NCBI GenBank assembly: GCA_958510825.1
Contig: OY294050.1
Span: forward strand, 45,211,249 to 45,275,248
DNA length: 64,000 nt
Direction: 5' to 3'
DNA from: Brachypterus glaber
Lineage: Eukaryota; Arthropoda; Insecta; Coleoptera; Kateretidae
The position numbers and the translations under genes were made by a program. This document shows positions 33,455-44,353 of this stretch, in pieces (the first letter of the stretch is position 1; each line of letters begins with the position of its first letter). Under the pieces are notes generated by a model. The model saw nothing but the letters and a program-made list of their open reading frames with translations, was not told where the DNA came from and did no database searches.

Positions 33455-33821
33455 TCTATTTTGCGACTCTTATAAGCTGATAAGAACACGCATTTTGCGT
33501 GTTCTTATAGGCCCATAAGAGGTCTGTACTTTTGTCCTTTTGGGTTGGCAACAGACCTGGCCTATCGCTTGACGTTTTCCGTGCAAATGTCAATGTCGCT
33601 TTAAAGTTGAATTTTCTACAAAATTTTGTGTTTAGGTTATTTTTACCATGTTAAAATTTTGGCTTGGTTAATTGCAGTAAAAAAGAGAAGAGATGACTAT
33701 AAAATATATCAAAATATCATTTGTTCTTAGAATTTTAAACATGGTGTAAACTGTAATGCCAATCCAACACAAAAATCAATCAATTTAAATGTAAGTTTTT
33801 TTAATTTTAGAGCAAAATAGA
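33455..33821 (+). mobile_element. MITE family W, copy
   Basis: Ends tctattttgc and gagcaaaataga; a truncated palindrome core follows at 33834-33915. Confidence 0.85.
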
Positions 33822-33833
33822 AAAAATTGTATA

Positions 33834-33915
33834 AAGCACTCGTTTCATAACACGTTTTTAGCGCACGAGTACAAGTTTAGAAAACGAGCCGCTTGCGGCG
33901 AGTTTTCTAAAGTCC
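33834..33915. repeat. Truncated palindrome core
   Basis: ataacacgtttttagcgcac ... ggcgagttttctaaagtcct; the right third of the palindrome is missing. Confidence 0.75.
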
Positions 33916-35067
33916 TAAAAAAAATGATAATTTTGTATGGAACCCCTGAAAAAAATATTTCTTATTATTGTTCCCACCTATTACATTTCAGACATTGCCC
34001 AGTTCCATGGTTACATGTACTTTAGTGCGTTGTTGGGTGTATCATAATTATTGTATTTTTACTACCATACCTACCTGTACCGTCATTAGGGTAATCTAAA
34101 GTGGCGTACTGGTTTTTTGGAGTAAATGGTAAGGTTTCAAAAATCTGAATTATTTTGGCACAATGGAGGCAGGGGAGATAGGGGATCATTTTTTCAAATG
34201 GAAAAGTGGCATTCCATTATATATTATTCACAGTAAATGGTATATTGCATTTTCCCAAATGCTTAAGAAAATAATTTTCGAAAAAAAAAAAAAATACATT
34301 AAAAAGATATTTTTTTGAAAAACAAAAAATTAAAAAAAATTCAAAAAATTTTTCAATTTTCTTTTTGAGGAAAACGAAAAATATTTGAAAAAAAAAACTT
34401 TTTTTTTTAAAAAAATATTTTTTATTTCCTTTTTGCGAAAAACTTAAAAAAAAATTGAAAATGAGTTTTTTTTATTCAAAACCAACTTTTTATAAAAATG
34501 TTTGTTTAAATTTGGTTTTTGCAAAAAACCAACAATTTTTTTTCAAAAAAAAAAATTCAAATTTTTAAATTTCTTTTTTTTTATTTTATTTTTGCGAAAA
34601 TCAAAATAATTTTGAAAAAAAAAATTGAAAATTATAGTTTTCGCGAAAAACCAAAAATAAAAAAAAAACATTCTTTTTCAAAAAAAAAAAAAAAATCAAA
34701 AAAAACTTCAAAAAAATTGAAAATGATAGTTTTTTTATATTTTTTTTAAAAGTTTAACCCCCATAACTTTTTTATTTTGGGGGGATTACTTTCAAAAACA
34801 ATATGGATCTTTCCCTCGTAGAACTTGATTTTTCCTAAAAATTTCAAGTCGATCGAATTATTCGTTCTTGAGTTATCGTGTCTACAAAAAGCGTGACGTC
34901 GGACAGACGGACGAACGGACCGACAGACGGACATTTAAAAAAAAAGTTGCTTATATTTTCATGGAACAAATTTATATCCAATTTTTTGTCTAGGACGATT
35001 TTTGATTTTTTTTTTTGAGAAATCTAAACTACCGTATAATATTATTCTAGCGCTGGCGCTGTGAATA
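33916..35067. repeat. Low-complexity A/T tract and repeat fragments
   Basis: 34210-34270 shares cacagtaaatggtatattgc with 8800-8850 and 42385-42405. 34270-34745 is simple A/T sequence. 34745-34950 is a tttggggggattac family unit with a gacagacggacgaacgg tract. Open frames are artefacts. Confidence 0.6.
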
Positions 35068-36247
35068 ATACACGGTGTATTTGAAATAGAGTCGGAAATT
35101 TTAACTGATGATTCTACATCATAAAATATGACAAAAAGTTCCTATAAACATATGTCTAAAAATGCGTCATAAGGGAGCTACGCCCCTTTGAAAGTGGCTA
35201 AAAAAATCGGTTTTTATTTAATAACTCAAGAACCCTTTGAGATATATCAACGAGGTTTTGCACGTCAACTAATCCTACCAAGGCCCGTTTTTATGTGTTA
35301 TTTTCATGTACTTATTTCAACCAGGGGTGTGGAAACGGGGAGGGCTTATCAGTTTTTTGTCCCAAACTTTTTTCTGTGTAACTTTTTTGCAATTTTATTT
35401 TTGAAATATGATTCCTCAGGTCAAAATACATAAAAAAGGTACTCTTGTTGTAATACTGTAGGATTAACGGTTTTCGAGAAAAATTAATTTGAAGGTGAAA
35501 TTCTACGGTTCGAGGACGAAAAATTAAATACTAAAATGTTGAAAACCAAAATTTTAATGATGCAATGTTATTCTACATCAAAAACTAAGAAAAAAACCTC
35601 ATATACAGGTACTTCCAAAAATCAATCCTAACGGAGCTATGGTCTCCTAAATATGCACCATTTTTAAAGCGCTATGGTAGCTTTAAAAGCGTTTTTTCGA
35701 CCTACATGTATGGAAACTTTTTTTCTTAGTTTTTGATGTAGAATAACATTGCATCATTAAAATTTTGGTTTTCAACATTTTAGTATTTAATTTTTCGTTC
35801 TCGAACCGTGGAATTTCACCTTCAAATGAATTTTTCTCGAAAACGGTTAATCCTACAGTATTACAACAAGAGTACCTTTTTTATGTATTTTGACCTGAGA
35901 AATCATATTTCAAAAATAAAATTGCAAAAAAGTTACACAGAAAAAAGTTTGGGACAAAAAACTGATAAGCCCCCCCCGTTTCACACACCCCTGGTTGAAA
36001 TAAGTACATGAAAATAACACATAAAAACGGGCCTTGGTAGAATTAGTTGACGTGCAAAACCTCGTTAATAGAACTCAAAGGGTTCCTGAGTTATTAAATA
36101 AAAACCGATTTTTTTAGCCACTTTCAAAGGGGCGTAGCTCCCTTATGACGCATTTTTAGACATATGTTTATAGGAACTTTTTGTCATATTTTATGATGTA
36201 GAATCATCAGTTAAAATTTCCGACCCTATTTCAAATACACCGTGTAT
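35068..36247. mobile_element. 1.18-kb foldback element, copy 2
   Basis: Left atacacggtgtatttgaaat and right ctatttcaaatacaccgtgt, with arms of about 570-590 bp in mirror orientation and almost no loop. Closely related to 23976-25164. Confidence 0.9.
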
Positions 36248-36282
36248 AAGTACTCTACTACTCTACTACTCTAGTACTCTAC

Positions 36283-36362
36283 TACTAGCCCACACAAGTC
36301 CTGGACTTAGGGGATGCTTAATTAAGTAGAATAGTACGAGGTTAAAAACAAACATAAACATC
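36283..36362 (+). repeat. 3' part of the SINE family
   Basis: ctactactagcccacacaag through gtacgaggtt matches the body of the SINE at 13965-14229 (opposite strand there). No tRNA head is present. Confidence 0.7.
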
Positions 36363-36950
36363 TTTTTTTGTCCTTCAATATATTTTTGACCGGGTAATAA
36401 AAATAATAAATATTTAGGTTAATTTAGGGTGAATTCACCTGTTTCTGGCACCTAAAGCCCTTTTTCGGTAATGCAGGTACTTAGAAAATCAGTTTTGCTG
36501 TATTTGAAATAAAACCTTATATTTTTTTCATGTTAATATAAATAAACTAAAAATTAAGACGCCTTTATACAGCCTGAAAAGATATTAAAACGCCTAGGCT
36601 TTACAGAATTATGGACTAAAAACATAGGCAAAATTGTAACTTCCTTAATTATTAAATTAAATTAAATAGGTGTAAAATTTAATTTTGCACACAAATAAGT
36701 ATTGATTTAACAAAATCTGCAAGGAAACCTATTTTTCTTAGAGCATGGATCGGTAAAACAGTTAAGTTTAAGAAGATTTTACAAAAAAAAAACATCTATA
36801 CTTTGATGCACGAATCTGTAACTACGGGAAATATGTTTGTACTGTGTGTGCAAGTGAGAGGCCCGTTGCAAGCACGCACGCCTAATAACGCTCTTGACGG
36901 AATGAAGAGAGCGCGAATGATTCCTCCTCCTTTCATGCGGAGAACTATAA
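36363..36950. other. Intergenic DNA, nothing recognised
   Basis: AT-rich with a slightly GC-richer end (36855-36945). No conserved coding motif. Confidence 0.45.
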
Positions 36951-38459
36951 TATACCGGGTGTCCCAACTCTATTTACTCAGCGATTTTCTCGGAAACTAA
37001 AAAAGATAATCAAGTTCTGAGAAAACCATCTTAAATAAGAGAACTTAAACTATCTTTTAGCATATATTTGATACTTTCAGCTCTTTAAATGTGGACAGGG
37101 GGACATAGAGGGACATTTTTTAAATGGAAAGGGGGGTCGTGTGATACATCATTTTAAAGCTTATAAATTCTCCATTTAACTATGTATTTTTTAATTTTTT
37201 AGACCTTTGTTTTTGGGTTGAAAATGGGTATTTTTGTCAAAATTTCTCTAAAAGATCAAATAATTTTTTAAAAATGACTAATTTCATGATGAAATATCTG
37301 AAACGCAAAAGCGTTCGAAAACTTTTATATTTTAGATGAACAGAATAGTGGAAATGGACTACACACTTTTTGTCACACTTCCTTTGCCTTTCCTCACCTC
37401 TAGAAACTCCAGAACACTTCTGTGCATTCGTATGTATTATTAAACACTTTTGCGCATAAATATGTTCCACCAATCCTTACTGCGCATGACATATTTGTAT
37501 ATGTTTGCCAGAACACTTGTCAAAGTAGTACTGCGCATCGTAACTGGGGACTGACAATTTTTTTTGCTTGAAATGGACATAAATCATTATTAAAATTTGC
37601 AAAATACAAGGCTTTACCTATAAACTAATAAAAAGACTTCACAGTGGTAGTATTTTGTTATTTTGCTAATATCTCCAGAAGTATTGGTGCTACGAAAAAA
37701 ATGGTTTTTACCTTTTTTATGGTAAATTTTATTACCTTCCTATACATGCCAAAATTATAATTGAACGATAAAAAATTAAAAAAAAAAAAACAAAAATTAA
37801 CTTTTTTTGGCCCCTTTGACCCCCTTCTCCCCTACCCACATACCCCAATTTCAATCCCCGCCGGAATATTCACTACGCAAATATACCCTCCAAATTTCAA
37901 ATCGCTGCGATTTGTCTTTCCCGAGTTATCGTGTTCACAGACCGACAGACAGACATTTTTTTAACATGGTCTCAAAAGTCTTAAAAACTTCGAAAAAGTC
38001 GAGAAATGTGAAAAAATCGGAAAAAAAAATTTGAAAAATAAATGTGTATTTCAATACTTTTAATTTTAGAATTCTAAAATATAAAAGTAAAAAACTTAAA
38101 TTATACTTTTTTACTAATTTGAATTGACATAAATAAAAATTTACAAAAAAAAAACTTAAAAAATCGCATTTTTTACCACAACAAATTAAAAAATCAAAAC
38201 CTTAAAAAAATGGTTTAAAAAATTAAAAAATATACAGTCCAATAGAGACTTTTATTTGCTTTAAAATGATGTATCACACGACCCCCTCTTCATTAAAAAA
38301 ATCCCCCTATGCCCCCCTGCCCACATTTTAAGAGCTGAAAGTATTAAATATAAAAGATAGTTTAAGTTGTCTTATTTAATATGGTTTTCTCAGAACTTGA
38401 TTATCTCTTTTAGTTTTCGAGAAAATCGCTGGGTAAATAGAGTTGGGACACCCGGTATA
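36951..38459. mobile_element. 1.5-kb TIR element (accgggtgtcccaac ends)
   Basis: Left tataccgggtgtccca and right tgggacacccggtata. Terminal similarity extends about 230 bp inward (aagttctgagaaaaccat, gatgtatcacacgacccc). The interior holds noncoding repeat fragments, including a gacagacagacatttt tract at 37945. No transposase frame, so non-autonomous. Confidence 0.85.
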
Positions 38460-38567
38460 CCCCAGAATCATAATTATTTTACAGAAATATAATTATTTTA
38501 TTATAATGAATTATAAATAATATTATTTATAAATATACATAAATTTATAACAAATTGGCCGAAAACC
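38460..38567. other. Short spacer
   Basis: AT-rich, ends in gaaaaccggc just before the next MITE. Confidence 0.4.
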
Positions 38568-38570
38568 GGC

Positions 38571-38983
38571 AATGGAGCTCTCTACAACTAGAATTATGAA
38601 ACAAAAGACGTCTACCCTATCTCTATCTCATTTGTGCTACACTTTGCAGCCAACCAAATAAATACTGTATTTGTTTTTCACACAACAAATACAGTATTTA
38701 TTTGGTTGGCCGGAAAGTGTAGCACTGAGCGGCACGAACGAACATAGCTAATGTGAATCTGTAGAATAAGATAATTCTACTAAAATTTAGATGGCGCCAG
38801 TAATTTCTTTAATAAAAATAAATAGTTACACTTTTCGCCCGGCCAAGTAAATATTGAATTTGTTCAACAAAGAACAAATACAGAATTTGTTTGGTTGGGT
38901 GGAAGTGGGAGTGTATGTATGTCTTCTATCCCTTTTGGGTAGAACTTTTGTCCCTGTCTAATCTAACGGGAGAAATCTCCATT
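38571..38983 (+). mobile_element. Double-hairpin MITE (family D), copy 3
   Basis: Flanks extend the terminal inverted repeat to ccggcaatggag / ctccattgccgg. Same two hairpins as copies 1 and 2. Confidence 0.9.
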
Positions 38984-39051
38984 GCCGGCTACCGGGTCGG
39001 TTCACCCTACTTGTTTTTTTTTTCATGCGTTTATGTCAGAAACCTAAGGTT

Positions 39052-39725
39052 AACTAGATGAAACGTTGCCAAACCCTGTCAAAACATCGGCACTATTGTA
39101 CAGTAGAGCCATCCAGTTTGCAAATTTCAAACTAGGTGTTTTGTTTGATTTTAAATTCTGTATCTTTAAAACATTATATTCTAGCAAAAAACTGTATATA
39201 ACATTTTTTATAGGGCTTAAAAAGAGCTTTTATTTAAAATATAATTTTTTCAAATCGGGTTATAAATATGTGAGATATGCTAAAAAAACCTTTTACTGCT
39301 TTAAACATCAATATCTCGAAAACAATGCGTTTTAGTAAAACGTGGTTTGTAAAATTTTTTGACCAAAATTATCTTTTATAGAAGTGCTAAATTAACCAAA
39401 TACAATAATAATTGCCTTAATTATAAACAAAAAACGCTAAAAATAGGAGTTTACCCTATTTTTACCCCCTTACCCCCAATCGTTTACCCCCAAAATCTAA
39501 TCAGCTCTTCGCAATACGATAAGAAACAATATGCAAAAAACCGCAAGTCGATATCTCATGTAGAAATGGAGTTAGTTTACACCCAGACAGACAGACGGAC
39601 GCAAATTTTTTTTTTACTGGAATGGTCGGAATGGTCGAGAAATGTAAAAAAAAATTGGTCAAAGATTTTGACTTTTCGGCGAAGATTTCAATACATCGGC
39701 ACTCTTAGTAGCACTAAGTGCCGAT
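39052..39725 (-). repeat. Repeat T, copy 3
   Basis: Same orientation as 17487-18128: aactagatgaaacgttg through atcggcactcttagtagcac. Confidence 0.85.
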
Positions 39726-40141
39726 TTCCAAACCAAATTTTTAACACTAAAGAATTTAACCAATATGTATCAAATAATTCTGACATTTGATTGGTCAAAC
39801 TTTTAGTTAGTTTAGTCCAAACCGGGGAAGCCATCCATTAACAGCAACATTTAATTTTTGTCTAAAATAGTCTGCAGAATAATCTACCTGAAACGATCCC
39901 TTGTAATTTATATTTAAAGGTACTCTTCCGTGAATTGTTTGTTTATCTACCTGAGCTACAAGTGTCCTTATTATACCCAGGTCCGGACCCTGTTTTTTTG
40001 ACGGGGAAATCTTCCTTAAAATATGTGTACAAGCTTTATAATATCCCGGTAAAAATCTCTAAAATCTTTAAATTAAAATTTTTTAAATTGTTAAAAAATC
40101 TTTCTAGAATCTCTTAAATTTCTTTAAAATTATTTTAAAAT
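39726..40141. other. Intergenic DNA, nothing recognised
   Basis: From 40030 simple aaaatct-type repeats (atctctaaaatctttaaatt) recur, also seen at 40285-40325 and 40885-40935. Confidence 0.45.
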
Positions 40142-40290
40142 GGGAACGTTCAAGTATTACGTAACGCAAATTTTGATCATTTTGGACCCCACCCCCCATG
40201 TAACGCTATTTTCCTATACCATTAACATGGGCGTAACACTCCAAAATGACCCCCTTCCCTGGGAGCGTTACGTAATACCTGAACGTTCCC
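40142..40290. mobile_element. gttacgtaac MITE (family J), full copy
   Basis: 149 bp with TIRs gggaacgttcaagtatta / taatacctgaacgttccc; centre ctataccattaacatgggcg. Confidence 0.9.
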
Positions 40291-40332
40291 AATCCCTTAA
40301 AATCTTGAAAATCTTTTTATAGTCCTTTAAAA

Positions 40333-40881
40333 CCAAAGAACTTTTACCTCGAGGAGGAACATGATGAAATCTACCGTATGCTTTGTTTGAAGCGTGAACC
40401 AACTACGGTGAGGGGCTGGTGGGGGTGACTATTGTTTACACTTAGTACGCGTAAAGAGAGAGAAAGAATGTGTAAACTCACAGTCTAATGTCGTAAAATG
40501 ACTGACAGAGGTACAGTGTTGCCGATTGGAAACACATACTTTGGATATTTTATTGTAAATTTAAAGAAACATTAGTTCTGTATGAGTTTTATATGAACTA
40601 GTAGTTTAATTTTAATAGATTTAAATATACTATATTATTAAACATAATTATAGTATACACAATAAAGTTTTTTACATTTTTAATTTAAGAATAATGATTT
40701 GAATTCATGATAAGGTGGAAACTACGCAACATCGCTACTAGGTAGCCTGAAAGTCGACTAGCGACATCTACATTTTACACCACAAAGCTGTATCGCGTTT
40801 TTGTTAGTAAATAAACAAACACTAAGATGACACCTTCATAAACATTGGTCTGAAATTACTTCTTGAGGTAAAAGTTCTTTG
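40333..40881 (-). mobile_element. 547-bp MITE, copy 2 (inverted)
   Basis: Opposite-strand copy of 1906-2452, with ends ccaaagaacttttacctc and gaggtaaaagttctttg. Confidence 0.88.
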
Positions 40882-40978
40882 CTTAAAACTATTTAATGCC
40901 TTTTAAAATTCCTTAAAATCTTAAAAAAAATATCTACACAGTGTCACAGTGTTTGCAGTCTTTTGGGATTAAATAAAG

Positions 40979-41346
40979 GGGATGATTCTACATCACAAAA
41001 TTTGAAAAACTACCATAGGAACATCGGTCCGGAAACGAACCCTAAGAGTCGTGATATCAATTTAAAGAACCCTTTAAAATTGTACTAAAATTAAGGTTTT
41101 TAATTAATAACTCTGGTACCTGTTGAGCTAAAGTGACGAGCTTTTGCATTAATAAGGGCAATTGGTTTGTTAATTTATTTTTTTTTAATCTATCCAGGAG
41201 CGTGCCTGCCTAGACGGACAAAATGTGTGAGGCTTAGCATATTTTTGTATGTATATTTTTTTGGATTTTTCGTAAAATATATAGATTCCTTGAGTAAAAA
41301 TACATAAAAAATGTCATATAGTGTAACAATGCAGTAGCAGCAATTA
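40979..41346. repeat. Diverged foldback-family half copy
   Basis: gatgattctacatcacaaaa, ggaacatcggtccggaaa and ttaataactctggtacc parallel 46680-46830. Interrupted by the MITE at 41347-41497 and resumed to about 41640 (gcagcattaaaattt). Confidence 0.65.
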
Positions 41347-41497
41347 GGGAACGTTCAAGTATTACGTAACGCAAATTTCGATCATTTTGGACCCCCACCC
41401 CCCCCCCCTGTAACGCTATTTTCCTATACCATTAACATGGGCGTAACACTCCAAAATGACCCCCCCTAGGAGCGTTACGTAATACTCGAGCGTTCCC
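41347..41497. mobile_element. gttacgtaac MITE (family J) inside a foldback copy
   Basis: TIRs gggaacgttcaagtatta / taatactcgagcgttccc. The surrounding sequence (41330-41346 and 41498 on) continues the order seen unbroken at 47050-47110, so the MITE was inserted into an older repeat. Confidence 0.88.
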
Positions 41498-41841
41498 TTA
41501 AAAGGAAGTAAAATTTTGTTCCACCAAAAAGGTTACTTTTTAAAAGGCTATTACTCCTTTAATATTAAATTTAGGTGTTTCGGTGAAGAATATTTTTTTG
41601 CTTGGTTTTAAATGAAGAATCGCCCTGCAGCATTAAAATTTTAAGGGTTTAATTAAAAACAAATTTTAAAAAGAAAATAAAGAAAAAAAATTTTCGTTTT
41701 TTTTTAAAGATCTTATTTTAAAAAAAAATTGTTATTTTTTTTATTTATTTTTTTTATAAATATATTTTTTTTTTCGCAAAAAGGAAATAAAAAAAATGTT
41801 AAAAAATGTTTTTTATGACTTTTTTTGAAAAAAAAAAAATT

Positions 41842-42359
41842 ATCCAACACCTTCACAGAAACACTTGTTTTGAGCACTATTTTAAATGTCAAAAGTGAGT
41901 ATTTTTCCATTAATGACTAAAAAATTTTTCACCAACTCTTTTACGTACAGCTTTTGATCTCACCCAAAATTAGTTACATACCCTATTAATTAAGTATTAT
42001 AACTATTCTATAAATATAGTCACGTTAACTAAACAATAAAAATTAAAGAAAACCCCAAATTATTCTTTAGTTTTTGAATAAAATTCTGTTTTTATTAAAA
42101 ATTCTGTCATCACCGCGTCCATTTTGACGTTTGTAAGAAATGTAAAACTAGCAATTGTTTATTTTTAATAGGCATACTTAGGCCATGGCTACCTATTATT
42201 TTAGTATTAAGAAAACTTAATCTTAATATTTTTGACATAATTTTTCGCAAAATTATAGATTTTTATTTAAAAATAAAAGTTGTTGGATAAAATTAAATTC
42301 TCAACTCGTGTATTAAGTGATTTTATCCACCTAATACACTAGTTAAGAAAATAACTATT
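41842..42359 (-). repeat. About 510-bp repeat, copy 2 (inverted)
   Basis: Opposite-strand match to 3132-3642. Immediately followed by a repeat end (42360-42440) that reaches nearly to the GLYR1 exon. Confidence 0.78.
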
Positions 42360-42471
42360 CAAGTACTTATTTGGATAAATGCAATATACCATTTACTGTG
42401 AATGGAATGCGTAGCATTACATATCTTCACGGCTTGTTTCCTTGTACTAAAAAATATTCTCTTTATTCCAG

Positions 42472-42603
42472 TGCGAAGAAATCAAGTCGAAAGCCGAGGA
42501 GAACAGGCCGGGACTGGTAAAAACGTACGAGGTGCCTTACGAAGTTGTCAGAAATTCGGATATCATTTTCTGCTGTGTAACTGATCCACAAACTGCCAAA
42601 ATC
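42472..42603 (+). CDS. GLYR1: GLYR1/N-PAC (Ndf), penultimate exon
   Basis: Acceptor ctttattccag (AG at 42470-42471) and donor aaaatc|gtaagt bound a 132-nt, 44-codon exon in phase 0 at both ends. It encodes CEEIKSKAEENRPGLVKTYE, then VPYEVVRNSDIIFCCVTDP. This matches the beta-hydroxyacid-dehydrogenase NAD-binding domain of GLYR1, where the human protein has the DITFACVSDPKAAKDL segment. The preceding exons (PWWP, AT-hook and first Rossmann strands) would lie upstream but were not identified within the 42 kb available. Confidence 0.9.
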
Positions 42604-43260
42604 GTAAGTACTTTTTTTTTAAATGTTGTTGAAAATCTGACTATAATAGAGTAAAAATAAACGACAATTTTTTAAGAATTTTATAGATCTTTTAAGATTT
42701 TTGGGAATATTTTAAAATTTCTGGGATTTTAGTTTGTTTATTTTACGTTACTCACGAAGTATGGGGATTTTTATACTTTTCTCAGTATTTTTTATGATTT
42801 TTAGGGATATTTTACAATTTCTGGATTTTTTTGCGTTTTCATTTAATTTATAAGTTTGAATGAAAATTTCATGTTTTTGGGGATTTTTTTTTTAGGGAAT
42901 ATTTTAGTATTTGTAGGAATTTTTGGGTTCTATGGATCTTAAAGATTTCTCGGGTTATTTTTAAATTTTTGGAGATATTTTTAAATTTCTCGAGATATTT
43001 TAAAAACTTTGAGAATATTTCACTCGACACGCCTGGTTTAAACTTAATTTCCTCAGGTCTATTTCAAGAATCACCGTCTGTACTTTTTTTTAACATCCTT
43101 TATTATCCGTGTCTGAATTATACTGCAGTGACTCATTTGCGAAAGTGTGCTGAAAAGCGAGGATCATACTGGTTCGCGTAACTCCGTCTGAGGGGAATCC
43201 CTTATACGAGAGCAGCAAAATACGTTTTAGGTAGGGGTCACGGGTAATATTGATCTACTA

Positions 43261-43401
43261 AGGGTATATCCACAGGCTCGCATAACACATAGTACATAAC
43301 AATGCGATGCCGTGATTGGCTTGATGTGCCGCCATCTTGTAAGCCAATCACGGCATCGCATTCTTATGTGTTATGTTCTTATGCAAGCTTCTGGATAGGC
43401 C
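43261..43401. mobile_element. 141-bp palindromic MITE in GLYR1 intron
   Basis: Ends agggtatatccacaggctcg / caagcttctggataggcct; inner perfect arms aatgcgatgccgtgattggc / gccaatcacggcatcgcatt around an 18-nt loop. Confidence 0.85.
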
Positions 43402-43439
43402 TTAATATAAAAATTACAAATTGTTTTTTTCTTTTACAC

Positions 43440-43745
43440 TTATTTTACATAATGTATTTTGCTTTCCCATTTTGAAAATTTTCAAAATTTCGTGTAAAAA
43501 TTTTCAAAAATTTCGTTTGCGTATTTTTGCGTTTTATGACGTTTTATGTCGGTATAAATCAATTTCAAGCAAAAAAAAAATTGTCGGTCGATCGGTCTGT
43601 CCGGGAAATCTTGTGGGCACGATAACTTAAGAACGCTTTAAGCTAGAGACTTAAAATTTGGCATACAGGTATCTTACCAAAATTTCTAGCTCGGGATTAT
43701 TTTTGGTAAACATTGGGTTGCGGCAAGGGAGGCAAATAGGGAAAA
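43440..43745 (+). repeat. aatttggcatacaggtatc family copy
   Basis: Best-preserved copy of the family in this window: cgttttatgacgttttatgt, gtcggtcgatcggtctgtcc, acgataacttaagaacgc. Relatives at 19630, 33060 (inverted), 47740 and 52820. Confidence 0.75.
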
Positions 43746-43789
43746 ATATATTTTTTTAGAAAAATTTGAAAATTACTATAATATATTAA

Positions 43790-44110
43790 GGGGTTTTTGA
43801 GGTTGCTTAAATTGAATCTGGTAAAATTTTTTTTCTTACCACCCCCGAGGGGTGAGGGGGGTAAATATTTTTAAATATTTTCGTCAAAATTGGTATATAG
43901 GGGTTTTTGGGGTTGACGAATATGAATCTGATAATAATTTTTTTCTAATTTCACCCATTGAGCGGTGGAGGGTAGTTTTTGTGAAAATTGGTATATTGGG
44001 GTTTTTAAGGTTGCTGAAAGAGAATCTGATAATAAATAAGTTCTAACTCCACCCCCTAAGAGGCGGGGGGTAGTTTTCGTGAAAATTGGTATATTTTTAA
44101 GGTTGCTAAA
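43790..44110. repeat. Degenerate tandem repeat, about 100-bp period
   Basis: The motif ggggtttttgaggttg recurs at about 43790, 43900, 43998 and (partial) 44091, each followed by aatctgataat-like sequence and a C-rich cacccc block. Confidence 0.7.
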
Positions 44111-44353
44111 AGTAAATAATAATAAAAAATCCGCGGAGGTGTAAAATGGGAAAGCTCTTTTACTGGGCAGTGTATTTAGTTATTTATGTTATTCTTAATA
44201 TACATAGAGATATCTGTATCGAATTAACATATTTTTAAACTCCATGTTCCAGTGAATCATTCCACACACACCAGGAATTTGTAATTTCATTTTTGTTAAA
44301 TTTTTCAGTTAATAAATCATACACATCTGTATTGTCTATCTCTTTTTTAATAG

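Larger units (their letters stand above)
42604..44353 (+). other. GLYR1 last intron, 1.75 kb
   Basis: From gtaagt to ttaatag. Contains ggatattttaaa-type simple repeats (42640-43020), a palindromic MITE (43261-43401), an aatttggcatacaggtatc repeat copy (43440-43745) and degenerate 100-bp tandem units (43790-44110). Confidence 0.85.

Noticed and set aside
34519..34749. Lys/Phe-rich open frames in A/T tracts (also 8760-9053 and 41713-41910)
   Set aside because: Simple-sequence artefacts: runs of a and t give long frames of K, F, I and N.
39359..39790. 143-codon frame across repeat T copy 3
   Set aside because: Not conserved in the two other T copies (both have stops or shifts), so not a coding element.
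1906..42359. Large inverted segmental duplication linking 1.9-3.6 kb and 40.3-42.4 kb
   Set aside because: Both repeats are inverted, but their order is the same rather than mirrored, and the sequence between them differs; they are separate dispersed elements.
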